From Sedimentitalea todarodis (GTDB lineage Bacteria; Pseudomonadota; Alphaproteobacteria; Rhodobacterales; Rhodobacteraceae): a stretch of 64,000 nt of DNA. This document shows positions 24,982-32,847 of this stretch, piece after piece (positions within the stretch are counted from its first letter, which is position 1; each line of letters opens with the position of its first letter). Where the stretch lies: the NCBI RefSeq assembly GCF_032595355.1, contig NZ_JASMWN010000019.1:1-64000 (forward strand), given 5' to 3'. The notes under the pieces were generated by a model. The model had not been told where the DNA came from. It made no database searches and saw only the letters and a program-made list of their open reading frames with translations. A program made the translations under genes and the position numbers.

Positions 24982-26358
24982 TCAATCGTAGGCTTCGCGG
25001 TACTTGCGCACAATGCGCAGCGCGAAAATGTTGATGATCAGTGTGACAAGGAACAGCATCATGCCAAGGGCAAACGCGGCCAGTGTCTTGGGGTTGTCAA
25101 ACGACGTGTCGCCGATCAGCAGTGTCACGATCTGAACCGTCACGGTCGTGACGCTGTCCAGTGGATTTATGGTCATTCTGGCGATCAGGCCCGCCGCCAT
25201 CACAACGATCATCGTTTCGCCAATCGCACGGCTGACCGCGAGAAGCACGCCGCCGACAATACCCGGCAGCGCCGCCGGAAACAGAACCGTCGTCATCATC
25301 TCGCCGCGCGTCGACCCCAACCCGAGCGCACCATCGCGCAAGGTCCGAGGAACCGCAGACAAGGCGTCATCCGCAAAGGAGGAAATGAACGGGATCAGCA
25401 TGATTCCCATCACCCCACCCGCCGCAAGGGCGGTGTTGGGCGCAACGTCCAGTCCGATGGACTGACCGAAACTGCGGATGGCAGGGGCGACGATCAGGAT
25501 TGCGAAAAAGCCGTAAACGACGGTCGGGACGCCGGCAAGGATTTCAAGGAGGGGTTTCACGACTGCGCGAAACCTTCGCGGCGCAAATTCATTGAGATAG
25601 ACGGCCGAGAACAAGCCGATCGGAACGGCAACCACGAGGGCAACGACCGTGATCACGATTGTCCCAACAAAAACAGGCAGCCATCCGAACGCCCCTTCGG
25701 CCGCGATCTGATCCGCTCGCAGGGGGATTTGCGGCTCCCAGTTCGTTCCGAACAGGAAGTCCGTCAGCGGGACAGCATCCAGAAAGCGAATGGTTTCATA
25801 GGTAAGAGAGACGATGATCCCGATCGTCGTGAATACGGCCACGGTAGAACAGAATATCATCAGCCCGGAAACGATACGCTCCACGCCCTGACGGGCCCGA
25901 AATCCGGCATAAACGCGTGAGCGGGCAAAACCAAGCAGGGCAAGCGATAACAGCCCGACCGAAGCAACCAACAGCCATCCCGCGTTGGTCTGAAGCCGGA
26001 CGAAACGGTCGCCCGCGGCAATCTTCCAGTCTTCGGGCGTGCCGAACACCTTGCCTTTTGCCAGAGACTTGATCTCGGCCAGAACCAATTGGGTGCCCCC
26101 GCTGTCCAGACCGTCAAGAACACCATCGGGCAACCCGCCCATGACCAGTCCGTCGATCACCGGACCCTGAGCAACCAGCCAGAGAAGAATGAAGGTCAGC
26201 ACCGGCACAAGGATCAGGAGCGCCGAGAACAGCCCATGATAGGAAGTCAGGGAATGCAGCCTGTCTCCGCCATCGCGGATCGCCTTGGCCGCGAGTCGGT
26301 TGATCAGGTAACCGGCAATTACGGCGGCGATAAGCAAGAGGAATGGAAGAGCTGTCAT
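24982..26358 (-). CDS. pstC: Phosphate ABC transporter permease PstC (long form)
   Basis: This is the second channel subunit (458 aa), also with an N-terminal extension beyond the classic length. Several helices (LPFLLLIAAVIAGYLINRLA and later) precede the core, and the EAA-loop is LSAVPRTLRDGALGLGSTRG. The start at 26358 was preferred over 26382 because it begins just before the first membrane helix. A stem-loop separates it from pstS. Confidence 0.94.
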   Translation of the reverse strand: MTALPFLLLIAAVIAGYLINRLAAKAIRDGGDRLHSLTSYHGLFSALLILVPVLTFILLWLVAQGPVIDGLVMGGLPDGVLDGLDSGGTQLVLAEIKSLAKGKVFGTPEDWKIAAGDRFVRLQTNAGWLLVASVGLLSLALLGFARSRVYAGFRARQGVERIVSGLMIFCSTVAVFTTIGIIVSLTYETIRFLDAVPLTDFLFGTNWEPQIPLRADQIAAEGAFGWLPVFVGTIVITVVALVVAVPIGLFSAVYLNEFAPRRFRAVVKPLLEILAGVPTVVYGFFAILIVAPAIRSFGQSIGLDVAPNTALAAGGVMGIMLIPFISSFADDALSAVPRTLRDGALGLGSTRGEMMTTVLFPAALPGIVGGVLLAVSRAIGETMIVVMAAGLIARMTINPLDSVTTVTVQIVTLLIGDTSFDNPKTLAAFALGMMLFLVTLIINIFALRIVRKYREAYD

Positions 26359-26381
26359 ATGCCTGTTCTTTCCAGATAACA

Positions 26382-26407
26382 CCCGGGGCGCGTCTGGGTG
26401 CCCCGGG
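26382..26407 (-). other. Stem-loop in the pstS-pstC intergenic region
   Basis: CCCGGGGC and GCCCCGGG form an 8-bp, GC-only stem around a 10-nt loop, between the pstS stop and the pstC start. In many binding-protein-first ABC operons such a hairpin protects the upstream mRNA and raises the binding-protein level. There is no U-tract. Confidence 0.55.
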
Positions 26408-26428
26408 GTCTGATTCTGAGTGCCCTGG

Positions 26429-27466
26429 CTATTCCGGAGCGGTCATTGCATCGCCATTCAGGACCGCGTCCTGAAGTTCGACGCGACGGTCATCGGCAAG
26501 CGCCACCAGGCCGCGTTCGGACAGGTATCCACCGGCTTCCAACGCATCATCCGACATGTACTCTTCGATGAACGCGTTGAGGTTCGGGATGACACCGCGA
26601 TGTGCATTCTTGACGTAGAAGAACAGCGGCCGCGAAACCGGATAGGATTTGGAGGCAATCGTATCGGTGTTCGGCTCGACGCCCTCGATCAACACGCCTT
26701 TCAGCTTGTCGAGATTTTCGAACAGGAACGAGTAACCAAAGATGCCCATGGCGTTTGGATCGGCTTCGAGACGCTGAACGATCAGGTTGTCGTTTTCGCC
26801 CGCCTCGACAAAGGGGCCGTCGGTGCGCATGCGCGAGCAGTTTTCCTTGACCCAATCGCCGTCAAAGCCACCGGCGTGGACAAAGGGCAGTTCCTCGCAA
26901 CCACCATGCATCGCGAGTTCGACCCATGCGTCACGGGTTCCCGATGTTGGCGGCGGGCCATAGGCAAGAATCTCGACGGCGGGCAGGTCAGGATTGATCT
27001 GGTCCCATGTGGTGTAGGGATTGTCGGCCCATTCGCCGTCAACCGGAACCTGCGCACCAAGCGCGAGGTAGATTTCAGCGAGCGTCAGGTCCCAGGCAAA
27101 TTCGTTTGCGCGCGAAATCGCCATGGACAGGCCATCAAAACCGATCAGGGCTTCGGAAACTTCGGTCACGCCGTTGGACTGGCACAGCTCGTATTCCGAA
27201 GCTTTCATGGCGCGCGACGCGCCGGTGATGTCGGGATGCTGTTCGCCGATACCGCCACAAAAGATCTTCATGCCGCCACCGGTGCCGGTGGATTCAACAA
27301 TCGGAGATGGAGCGCCTGTAATGTTGGCAAACTGCTCGGCCACGGCCTGTGTGTAGGGGAATACAGTGGACGAACCAACGATGCGGATTTCGTCACGCGC
27401 GGCTGCGGCTGTGGCAGATACGGCGAGAAGGGCCAGCGCCGACACAGAAAACTTGGTGAAAGACAT
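26429..27466 (-). CDS. pstS: Phosphate-binding periplasmic protein PstS
   Basis: This high-affinity phosphate-binding protein (345 aa) has a signal peptide (MSFTKFSVSALALLAVSATA) cleaved near residue 23. The mature N-terminus IRIVGSSTVFPYTQAVAEQF carries the phosphate-binding SST motif, with further ligand segments STGTGGGMKIFCGG and PPTSGTRDAW. It is the first gene of the operon, behind a Pho box. It follows the PstS-like branch common in alphaproteobacteria. Confidence 0.95.
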   Translation of the reverse strand: MSFTKFSVSALALLAVSATAAAARDEIRIVGSSTVFPYTQAVAEQFANITGAPSPIVESTGTGGGMKIFCGGIGEQHPDITGASRAMKASEYELCQSNGVTEVSEALIGFDGLSMAISRANEFAWDLTLAEIYLALGAQVPVDGEWADNPYTTWDQINPDLPAVEILAYGPPPTSGTRDAWVELAMHGGCEELPFVHAGGFDGDWVKENCSRMRTDGPFVEAGENDNLIVQRLEADPNAMGIFGYSFLFENLDKLKGVLIEGVEPNTDTIASKSYPVSRPLFFYVKNAHRGVIPNLNAFIEEYMSDDALEAGGYLSERGLVALADDRRVELQDAVLNGDAMTAPE

Positions 27467-27552
27467 GGTATCTCCTGATAGTCATTTCGGATCAGATCGG
27501 TCGATCCCTGACGTGTGGCTAGTCGGATTCTGTGATGCTTATGCAAAATTAA

Positions 27553-27571
27553 TGTGACGGTTTTGTAACAG
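27553..27571 (-). promoter_or_regulatory. Pho box upstream of pstS
   Basis: On the minus strand this reads CTGTTACAAAACCGTCACA. These are two near-consensus CTGTCAC-type 7-mers separated by an AT spacer, the classic PhoB site. It lies about 87 bp upstream of the pstS ATG, so the pst-pho operon is probably activated by its own PhoB. Confidence 0.8.
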
Positions 27572-27862
27572 CGTGGCCGCACCCCAAACCCGCCACGTTG
27601 TTGTCGATCAAACGCTGGAAACGTCGGGCTGATTGACCTCTCTGCAGGACCATAAGGCCATCAATCTTGCGCTGATGGAGCAACTGCACATGCGACACCA
27701 CAACGCGAGACAGCTCTGCCGCAGGCATACGCGGCATGGGCTTTCGCGCAACGCACAGACCGACAACATCGCCGGGAGTCCTGACCGGAGCAATTGCCCT
27801 GCCGCAACATTTAGGGGTAGGCTGCGGCGTGATCTAACCTCAAGTACGGATTGACCTGACAC
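27572..27862. other. Intergenic stretch without a supported gene
   Basis: This lies between the Pho box and the recombinase gene. Short minus-strand frames are open but show no recognisable domain. I could not find a clear attachment-site repeat. Confidence 0.3.
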
Positions 27863-28948
27863 ATGGCCGCAAGCACAGGGATACCGAGCCCGGAAGACGA
27901 CGGAGTCGACCATGGTGCGCGTGATCGCGATGAACGCGACCCGATTGCCCTGCCGTCTCATGTAGCAGGCTCAGGCAGGCTTGATCGTCTTGTTGAAACC
28001 GCGCGCTCCTATGCAGAGCAATCCGCGTCTGAAAATACGCTCAAGGCCTATTCAAAGGATTGGGCCCATTTCACCCGATGGTGCAGGGTGAAGGGCGCAG
28101 AACCGTTGCCGCCCTCACCGGAGATGATCGGCCTTTACCTTGCTGACCTTGCGGCTCCCACAGACGGGTCCCCTGCCCTCACCGTCTCGACCATTGACCG
28201 GCGTCTCTCGGGGCTGACCTGGAACTATGCCCAACGCGGGCTCACGCTTGACCGCAAGGACCGCCACATCGCCACCGTTCTGGCCGGGATCAAACGCAAA
28301 CATGCCCGGCCACCTGTTCAAAAGGAAGCGATCCTGCCCGAGGATATCCTCGCCATGGTGGCCACCCTGCCCTTCGATCTGCGGGGTTTGCGCGACCGGG
28401 CAATCCTGCTCCTGGGATATGCAGGCGGCCTTCGTCGCTCCGAGATCGTGTCCCTTGATGTCGGCAAGGATGACACACCGGACAGCAATGGCTGGGTCGA
28501 AATTCTTGACGGGGGCGCTTTGCTCATGCTCAACGCCAAGACCGGCTGGCGCGAGGTCGAGATTGGCCGGGGATCGTCCCAAAAGAGCTGCCCTGTCCAT
28601 GCGCTGGAGCAATGGCTGCACTATGCCAAGATCACCTTTGGCCCCATCTTTGTGCGCACGTCGCGGGATGGCAAACGGACATTCGAGGCCCGACTCAACG
28701 ACAGGCATGTTGCCCGCCTGATCAAGAAAACGGTTTTGGCCGCCGGATTGCGTCCGGAGTTGCCCGAAGATGAGCGTCTCGCCCTGTTCTCCGGCCACTC
28801 TCTGCGTGCGGGCCTCGCCTCGAGCGCAGAAGTTGACGAGCGGTACGTGCAGAAACATCTCGGCCATGCCTCCGCTGAAATGACCCGCCGGTACCAGCGC
28901 CGGCGCGACCGCTTTCGCGTGAATCTCACCAAAGCGGCCGGGCTATAA
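27863..28948 (+). CDS. Orphan tyrosine recombinase/integrase
   Basis: This site-specific recombinase (361 aa) has an N-terminal SAM-like DNA-binding domain (YAEQSASENTLKAYSKDWAH) and a C-terminal catalytic domain. The full catalytic set is visible: Arg191 in GGLRRSEI, His312 and Arg315 in HSLRAG, His335 in LGHAS and Tyr344 in TRRYQRR. The first 35 residues are polar and unlike the family, so the true start could be later. No excisionase, phage or transposon genes flank it. It could act on a distant element, be the residue of one, or serve a housekeeping role. Confidence 0.85.
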   Translation: MAASTGIPSPEDDGVDHGARDRDERDPIALPSHVAGSGRLDRLVETARSYAEQSASENTLKAYSKDWAHFTRWCRVKGAEPLPPSPEMIGLYLADLAAPTDGSPALTVSTIDRRLSGLTWNYAQRGLTLDRKDRHIATVLAGIKRKHARPPVQKEAILPEDILAMVATLPFDLRGLRDRAILLLGYAGGLRRSEIVSLDVGKDDTPDSNGWVEILDGGALLMLNAKTGWREVEIGRGSSQKSCPVHALEQWLHYAKITFGPIFVRTSRDGKRTFEARLNDRHVARLIKKTVLAAGLRPELPEDERLALFSGHSLRAGLASSAEVDERYVQKHLGHASAEMTRRYQRRRDRFRVNLTKAAGL

Positions 28949-29025
28949 CTAGACCCGCCTGGCCATCTGATCAGCCCGGTTCGCCCGCCAAAGCGGCGCC
29001 TCGCGGCCTGCGCCGGTCACCGCCC

Positions 29026-29040
29026 TTAACATCCCGTTAA
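29026..29040 (+). promoter_or_regulatory. CtrA-type site upstream of the PAS-protein gene
   Basis: TTAACATCCCGTTAA fits the alphaproteobacterial CtrA consensus TTAA-N7-TTAA exactly and ends 46 bp before the start codon. The position suits direct control of the downstream gene by the CtrA response regulator. Confidence 0.6.
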
Positions 29041-29086
29041 CCAATCTCCGGTCAAACTGAGGCACTCATCAAGGTTTCGGGTTAGA

Positions 29087-30643
29087 ATGTTCCGGGGGTT
29101 ACCGATCATCGAACTCTTCATGCTTGCCATAACGTGCCTTCTCGCCGCCTACGCGGGATCAAGGTTCTTGACGCCGCGCCCGCAGGTCCGCAATGTCGGG
29201 CCGAAATCTGCCGATGACGTTGTCTGGATATTTGACGGCTCTGATCTCGTCGATTCCAGCACCCGTGCGCGCCGGGTCATTGAACTGCCCGACGGCCCCT
29301 GTTTCTGGAGCGATCTGCATCAGGGGCTCTCCTCACTCTACCCAACCTTTCCCAAGACCCACGATATCGTCAAGGTCAGCGGCCAGGTGGTCGCGCAGGC
29401 TCCGGATCTCAAGAATCCGAATGAGATCTACTGCGAGTGGATCGATGGAATTACACGGGTATCAATGCGCAAACGTCAGCAGGACAGCCCGCAATCAGGC
29501 GATCTGATCGATGTCCTTTCCGGCGCGACACACGAGTTGGAAACCCTGCGCTTTGCCGTCAACAGCGCGCATTATCCGATCTGGTGCGTTGACGACGCAG
29601 GCGATGTCATCTGGTTCAACGCGGCATTTGATACGCTCTGCCAAACGGCCCTGGGCAAACCCGCAAGGAAGGTCTCCTCTCTCTTTGGGCCCGCAGGCGA
29701 AGTTCCGATCCCGACCAAGCGAACCCGGCGCAGTCTCACGATTTCCGAAACTGGCAAGAAGCTCTGGTTCGACGTTTCGGTCGTGCAGTGCGATGCCGGA
29801 ACATTGATCTATGCCATTGACGTGAACGCAGTTGTCGACGCCGAAGTGACACGGCGCAATTTCGTCCAGACTCTTGCAAAGACCTTTGCCCAGCTTTCCA
29901 TCGGATTGGCGATTTTCGACCGGAACCGGCAGCTTGTGCTGTTCAATCCCGCGCTTGTCGATCTGACGGCGCTGCCTGCTGATTTTCTCAGCGCCCGCCC
30001 CACAATCCTGTCGTTCTTTGACCGGCTGCGGGACAGCCGAATGATGCCCGAACCAAAGAACTACAACAGCTGGCGCGACCAGATGGCCGAATTGGTCGAG
30101 GCGGCCGCCGATGGCCGATATCAGGAAACATGGTCGCTGCCATCCGGATCGGTCTATTCGGTCAGCGGGCGACCCCATCCTGACGGGGCAGTTGCATTCC
30201 TGATGGAAGACATCACCGCCGAAATTACCCTGACGCGCCGTTTTCGTTCGGATCTCGAGATGTGGCAGGCGGTTTTTGATCAGATTGACGACGCAATTGC
30301 CGTCTTTTCCATGACGGGCGACCTGATCTTCTCAAACACCGCCTACCATATCTTGTGGGGGGTCGATCCTGAAAGCTCCTTTGCCCAGACGTCGATCCTC
30401 GATTCCAGCCGGATCTGGCAGGACCAGAGCATGGCCAACCCGATATGGGGAGATATTCGTGATTTTGTCACGACGCAGGAAAACCGCGCGGAATGGTGGG
30501 CCAAGGTTGCGCTGAAATCCGGTGAGACGCTGGTCTGCAGCGTGCATCCCGTCCAGCGCGGAGCGACGATGATCAGCTTTAGTCGCGCAACAGATAGACC
30601 TCGGTCGATTGCGCAAAAGCAGCCGGAATTGACGGCAGGCTGA
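29087..30643 (+). CDS. PAS-domain membrane-anchored protein without a kinase domain
   Basis: This protein (518 aa) has one N-terminal helix (IIELFMLAITCLLAAYAGSR) and then about 490 cytoplasmic residues with three PAS-like units. These lie near WCVDDAGDVIWFNAAFDTLC, IFDRNRQLVLFNPALVDLTA and VFSMTGDLIFSNTAYHILWG. No histidine-kinase, GGDEF or EAL domain follows, because the protein ends soon after the third PAS. It may be a signal-input scaffold for a separate kinase. It stands just before tsaE on the same strand. The function is unassigned. Confidence 0.8.
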   Translation: MFRGLPIIELFMLAITCLLAAYAGSRFLTPRPQVRNVGPKSADDVVWIFDGSDLVDSSTRARRVIELPDGPCFWSDLHQGLSSLYPTFPKTHDIVKVSGQVVAQAPDLKNPNEIYCEWIDGITRVSMRKRQQDSPQSGDLIDVLSGATHELETLRFAVNSAHYPIWCVDDAGDVIWFNAAFDTLCQTALGKPARKVSSLFGPAGEVPIPTKRTRRSLTISETGKKLWFDVSVVQCDAGTLIYAIDVNAVVDAEVTRRNFVQTLAKTFAQLSIGLAIFDRNRQLVLFNPALVDLTALPADFLSARPTILSFFDRLRDSRMMPEPKNYNSWRDQMAELVEAAADGRYQETWSLPSGSVYSVSGRPHPDGAVAFLMEDITAEITLTRRFRSDLEMWQAVFDQIDDAIAVFSMTGDLIFSNTAYHILWGVDPESSFAQTSILDSSRIWQDQSMANPIWGDIRDFVTTQENRAEWWAKVALKSGETLVCSVHPVQRGATMISFSRATDRPRSIAQKQPELTAG

Positions 30644-30687
30644 CAAAGCTGCTTGCGACCGGAATCGCGGCCCGGCATTGTGGCTCA

Positions 30688-31167
30688 ATGACAGTCGCGC
30701 AAAATATCATCCCGTTGCAGAACCCTGAAAACACCGCACAAGTCGCGGCAGAGATCGGTGCAAAACTGGTGTCGGGAGATACCCTTCTGCTCGAAGGGCC
30801 GATCGGAGCAGGAAAGACACATTTCGCGCGTCACCTGATCCAATCTCTGCAGGATGTCCCCGAAGACGTACCTTCGCCGACGTTTACGCTCGTTCAGACC
30901 TATGACACCACTGCCGGTGAACTGTGGCATGCAGATCTCTATCGGCTGACGGCGCTCGATGAAATCGAGGAGCTCGGCCTTGCCGACGCGTTCGAGACCG
31001 CCATCTGCCTTGTCGAATGGCCCGACCGGCTGGGTGATCTTGCACCACCTGCGGCATTGCGGTTGACCTTTGAAACAGATCCGTCATCTGAAACCGCGCG
31101 GACCCTGACCTGTGTCTGGTCTGACTCAAAGTGGCCCTCAAAACTGGAGCAAATCCACAATGTCTAA
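30688..31167 (+). CDS. tsaE: tRNA threonylcarbamoyladenosine biosynthesis ATPase TsaE
   Basis: TsaE (159 aa) is the small ATPase that works with TsaB, TsaC and TsaD to make t6A37 in ANN-decoding tRNAs. The P-loop GPIGAGKTHFARHLI is near residues 32-46, followed by VPSPTFTLVQTYDT and ELWHADLYRL, typical of the family. Its stop overlaps the start of the next gene by 8 bp, so the kinase, nucleotidyltransferase and addBA genes probably share its transcript. Confidence 0.94.
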   Translation: MTVAQNIIPLQNPENTAQVAAEIGAKLVSGDTLLLEGPIGAGKTHFARHLIQSLQDVPEDVPSPTFTLVQTYDTTAGELWHADLYRLTALDEIEELGLADAFETAICLVEWPDRLGDLAPPAALRLTFETDPSSETARTLTCVWSDSKWPSKLEQIHNV

Positions 31168-32158
31168 CCGCGATGCGCTCACCGACTCTTTCCTGAGCCG
31201 CACCGACTGGGCCGATGCCCGACGCGGCCCGCTTGCCGGTGACGCGTCGAACCGGCGTTACGAACGGCTCACAGATCGCGATACCGGCGAAACGGTCGTC
31301 CTGATGGATGCACCGCCCGAAAAGGGAGAAGACGTGCGTCCGTTTGTGCGCATTGCCAAGCATCTTTGCGGCGTCGGCCTGAGTGCTCCCACCATTCTGG
31401 CCGAGGATGTCGAGAACGGATTCCTGCTTATCGAAGACCTGGGTGATGCGCTGTTCGCTCGTGTGGTCCGCACCGAGCCGGGGCTTGAGACGACGCTATA
31501 CGAGGCCGCAATTGACGTTCTGCTGAAACTGCACGGCGCACCCCTCCCCGAGCTTGAGACCTATGCTCCCTCGGTGATGACCGATCTCTCGGCATTGGCA
31601 TATTCAAAGTACCGGGGCGGGATTGTTGGTGATACGGAAGGCGAAGACAGGTTTCGGGCAACGTTCCATGAACTCTGTGCGGACTACGACCCCGCCGCAC
31701 CAGTCCTGATCCAGCGCGACTACCACGCCGAAAACCTGCTCTGGCTGCCGGATCGGACGGGCGCGGCACGGGTCGGTTTGCTTGACTTTCAGGACGCGAT
31801 GTTGGGGCATTCGGCCTATGATCTGGTGTCGCTTCTGCAGGATGCCCGACGGGATGTGTCACCGGAACTCGAGGCTGCGATGATCAACCGCTATCTTGCC
31901 AGGTCGGGTGCAGATCCTGAGCAGTTCACCGCCGCCTATGCCGTGCTCGGCACCCAGCGCAACCTGCGTATCATCGGTGTTTTTGCCCGGCTGGGCCTGG
32001 AGTACGGAAAACCGCACTACGTCGATCTGATCCCGCGTGTCTGGGCCCACCTGATGCGCGATCTTGTCCATCCCGCCCTGCAGCCGATCGCGAACCTGTT
32101 GCGAAACGCACTCCCGACACCGACTCCGGAAAACCTGGAATACCTGAAGCCGACATGA
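31160..32158 (+). CDS. amgK: AmgK-like sugar kinase (aminoglycoside phosphotransferase fold)
   Basis: This protein-kinase-like enzyme (332 aa) is related to AmgK, which phosphorylates the anomeric position of N-acetylmuramate or GlcNAc in peptidoglycan recycling. It has GDASNRRYERL at the N-terminus, the catalytic VLIQRDYHAENLLWLP (Brenner-type HxxN) and GLLDFQDAMLGHSAYDLVSL (metal-binding DFQDA). The start at 31160 was chosen over 31112 because it opens MSNRDALTDSFLSRTDW and overlaps the tsaE stop. The next gene overlaps by 4 bp and is a MurU-like partner. Confidence 0.88.
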   Translation: MSNRDALTDSFLSRTDWADARRGPLAGDASNRRYERLTDRDTGETVVLMDAPPEKGEDVRPFVRIAKHLCGVGLSAPTILAEDVENGFLLIEDLGDALFARVVRTEPGLETTLYEAAIDVLLKLHGAPLPELETYAPSVMTDLSALAYSKYRGGIVGDTEGEDRFRATFHELCADYDPAAPVLIQRDYHAENLLWLPDRTGAARVGLLDFQDAMLGHSAYDLVSLLQDARRDVSPELEAAMINRYLARSGADPEQFTAAYAVLGTQRNLRIIGVFARLGLEYGKPHYVDLIPRVWAHLMRDLVHPALQPIANLLRNALPTPTPENLEYLKPT

Positions 32159-32847
32159 AGCAGAGCCCCGACGCCGTCATGCTGTTTGCCGCCGGATTTG
32201 GCACCCGGATGGCGCCGTTGACGGATCATTGTCCCAAGCCCCTGATTCCCGTGGCCGGAAAGCCGCTGATTGATCATGCACTCGCATTGATCAAGGCAAC
32301 CAATCCGGCCCGTATTGTGGCCAACACCCACTACCTGCCGGATCAGATGGCCGATCACCTGCGCCCGCTGGGTGTAAGCTTGTCACCGGAACAACCCGAA
32401 ATTCTGGACACCGGCGGTGGCCTGCGCGCAGCTTTGCCCCAGTTGGGGAATGGCCCGGTCTTTACCCTGAACCCCGATGCGATTTGGGCGGGCCCGAATC
32501 CGCTGACCCTTTTGCGCAAGGCGTGGAAGCCGGATCAGATGGATGGGTTGTTGGTTTGTGTTCCAATTGCGCAAACCGTTGGCCGGATCGGCAGTGGCGA
32601 TTTTGATGTCAATGAATCAGGACGGATCAGCCGCGGCGCGGATTTCGTCTATGGCGGGGCGCAGATTGTCAAAACGGACGAACTACACGACATCCCGGAA
32701 AATTCTTTTTCTCTCAACGTGTTGTGGGACAGGATGTTGCAGGATGGCAAGTTGTTCGCGTTAAGGTATCCCGGTCGCTGGTGCGATATCGGCCACCCGG
32801 CCGGGATTGGGCTGGCCGAAGACCTGCTTGCGCAATCCGATGTTTGA
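32155..32847 (+). CDS. murU: MurU-like MurNAc-1-phosphate uridylyltransferase
   Basis: This nucleotidyltransferase (230 aa) has the sugar-1-phosphate pattern FAAGFGTRMAPLTDHCPKPL near its N-terminus. The acidic metal site is likely at FTLNPDAIWAG. In Pseudomonas MurU makes UDP-MurNAc from MurNAc-1-P, bypassing de novo synthesis and giving intrinsic fosfomycin tolerance. The ATGA overlap with the AmgK-like gene supports a paired role in cell-wall recycling. Its stop overlaps the addB start. Confidence 0.88.
   Translation: MKQSPDAVMLFAAGFGTRMAPLTDHCPKPLIPVAGKPLIDHALALIKATNPARIVANTHYLPDQMADHLRPLGVSLSPEQPEILDTGGGLRAALPQLGNGPVFTLNPDAIWAGPNPLTLLRKAWKPDQMDGLLVCVPIAQTVGRIGSGDFDVNESGRISRGADFVYGGAQIVKTDELHDIPENSFSLNVLWDRMLQDGKLFALRYPGRWCDIGHPAGIGLAEDLLAQSDV

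Noticed and set aside
27608..27961. Minus-strand open frame of 117 codons upstream of the recombinase
   Set aside because: No ribosome-binding site, signature or conserved segment; it overlaps the start of the recombinase gene.
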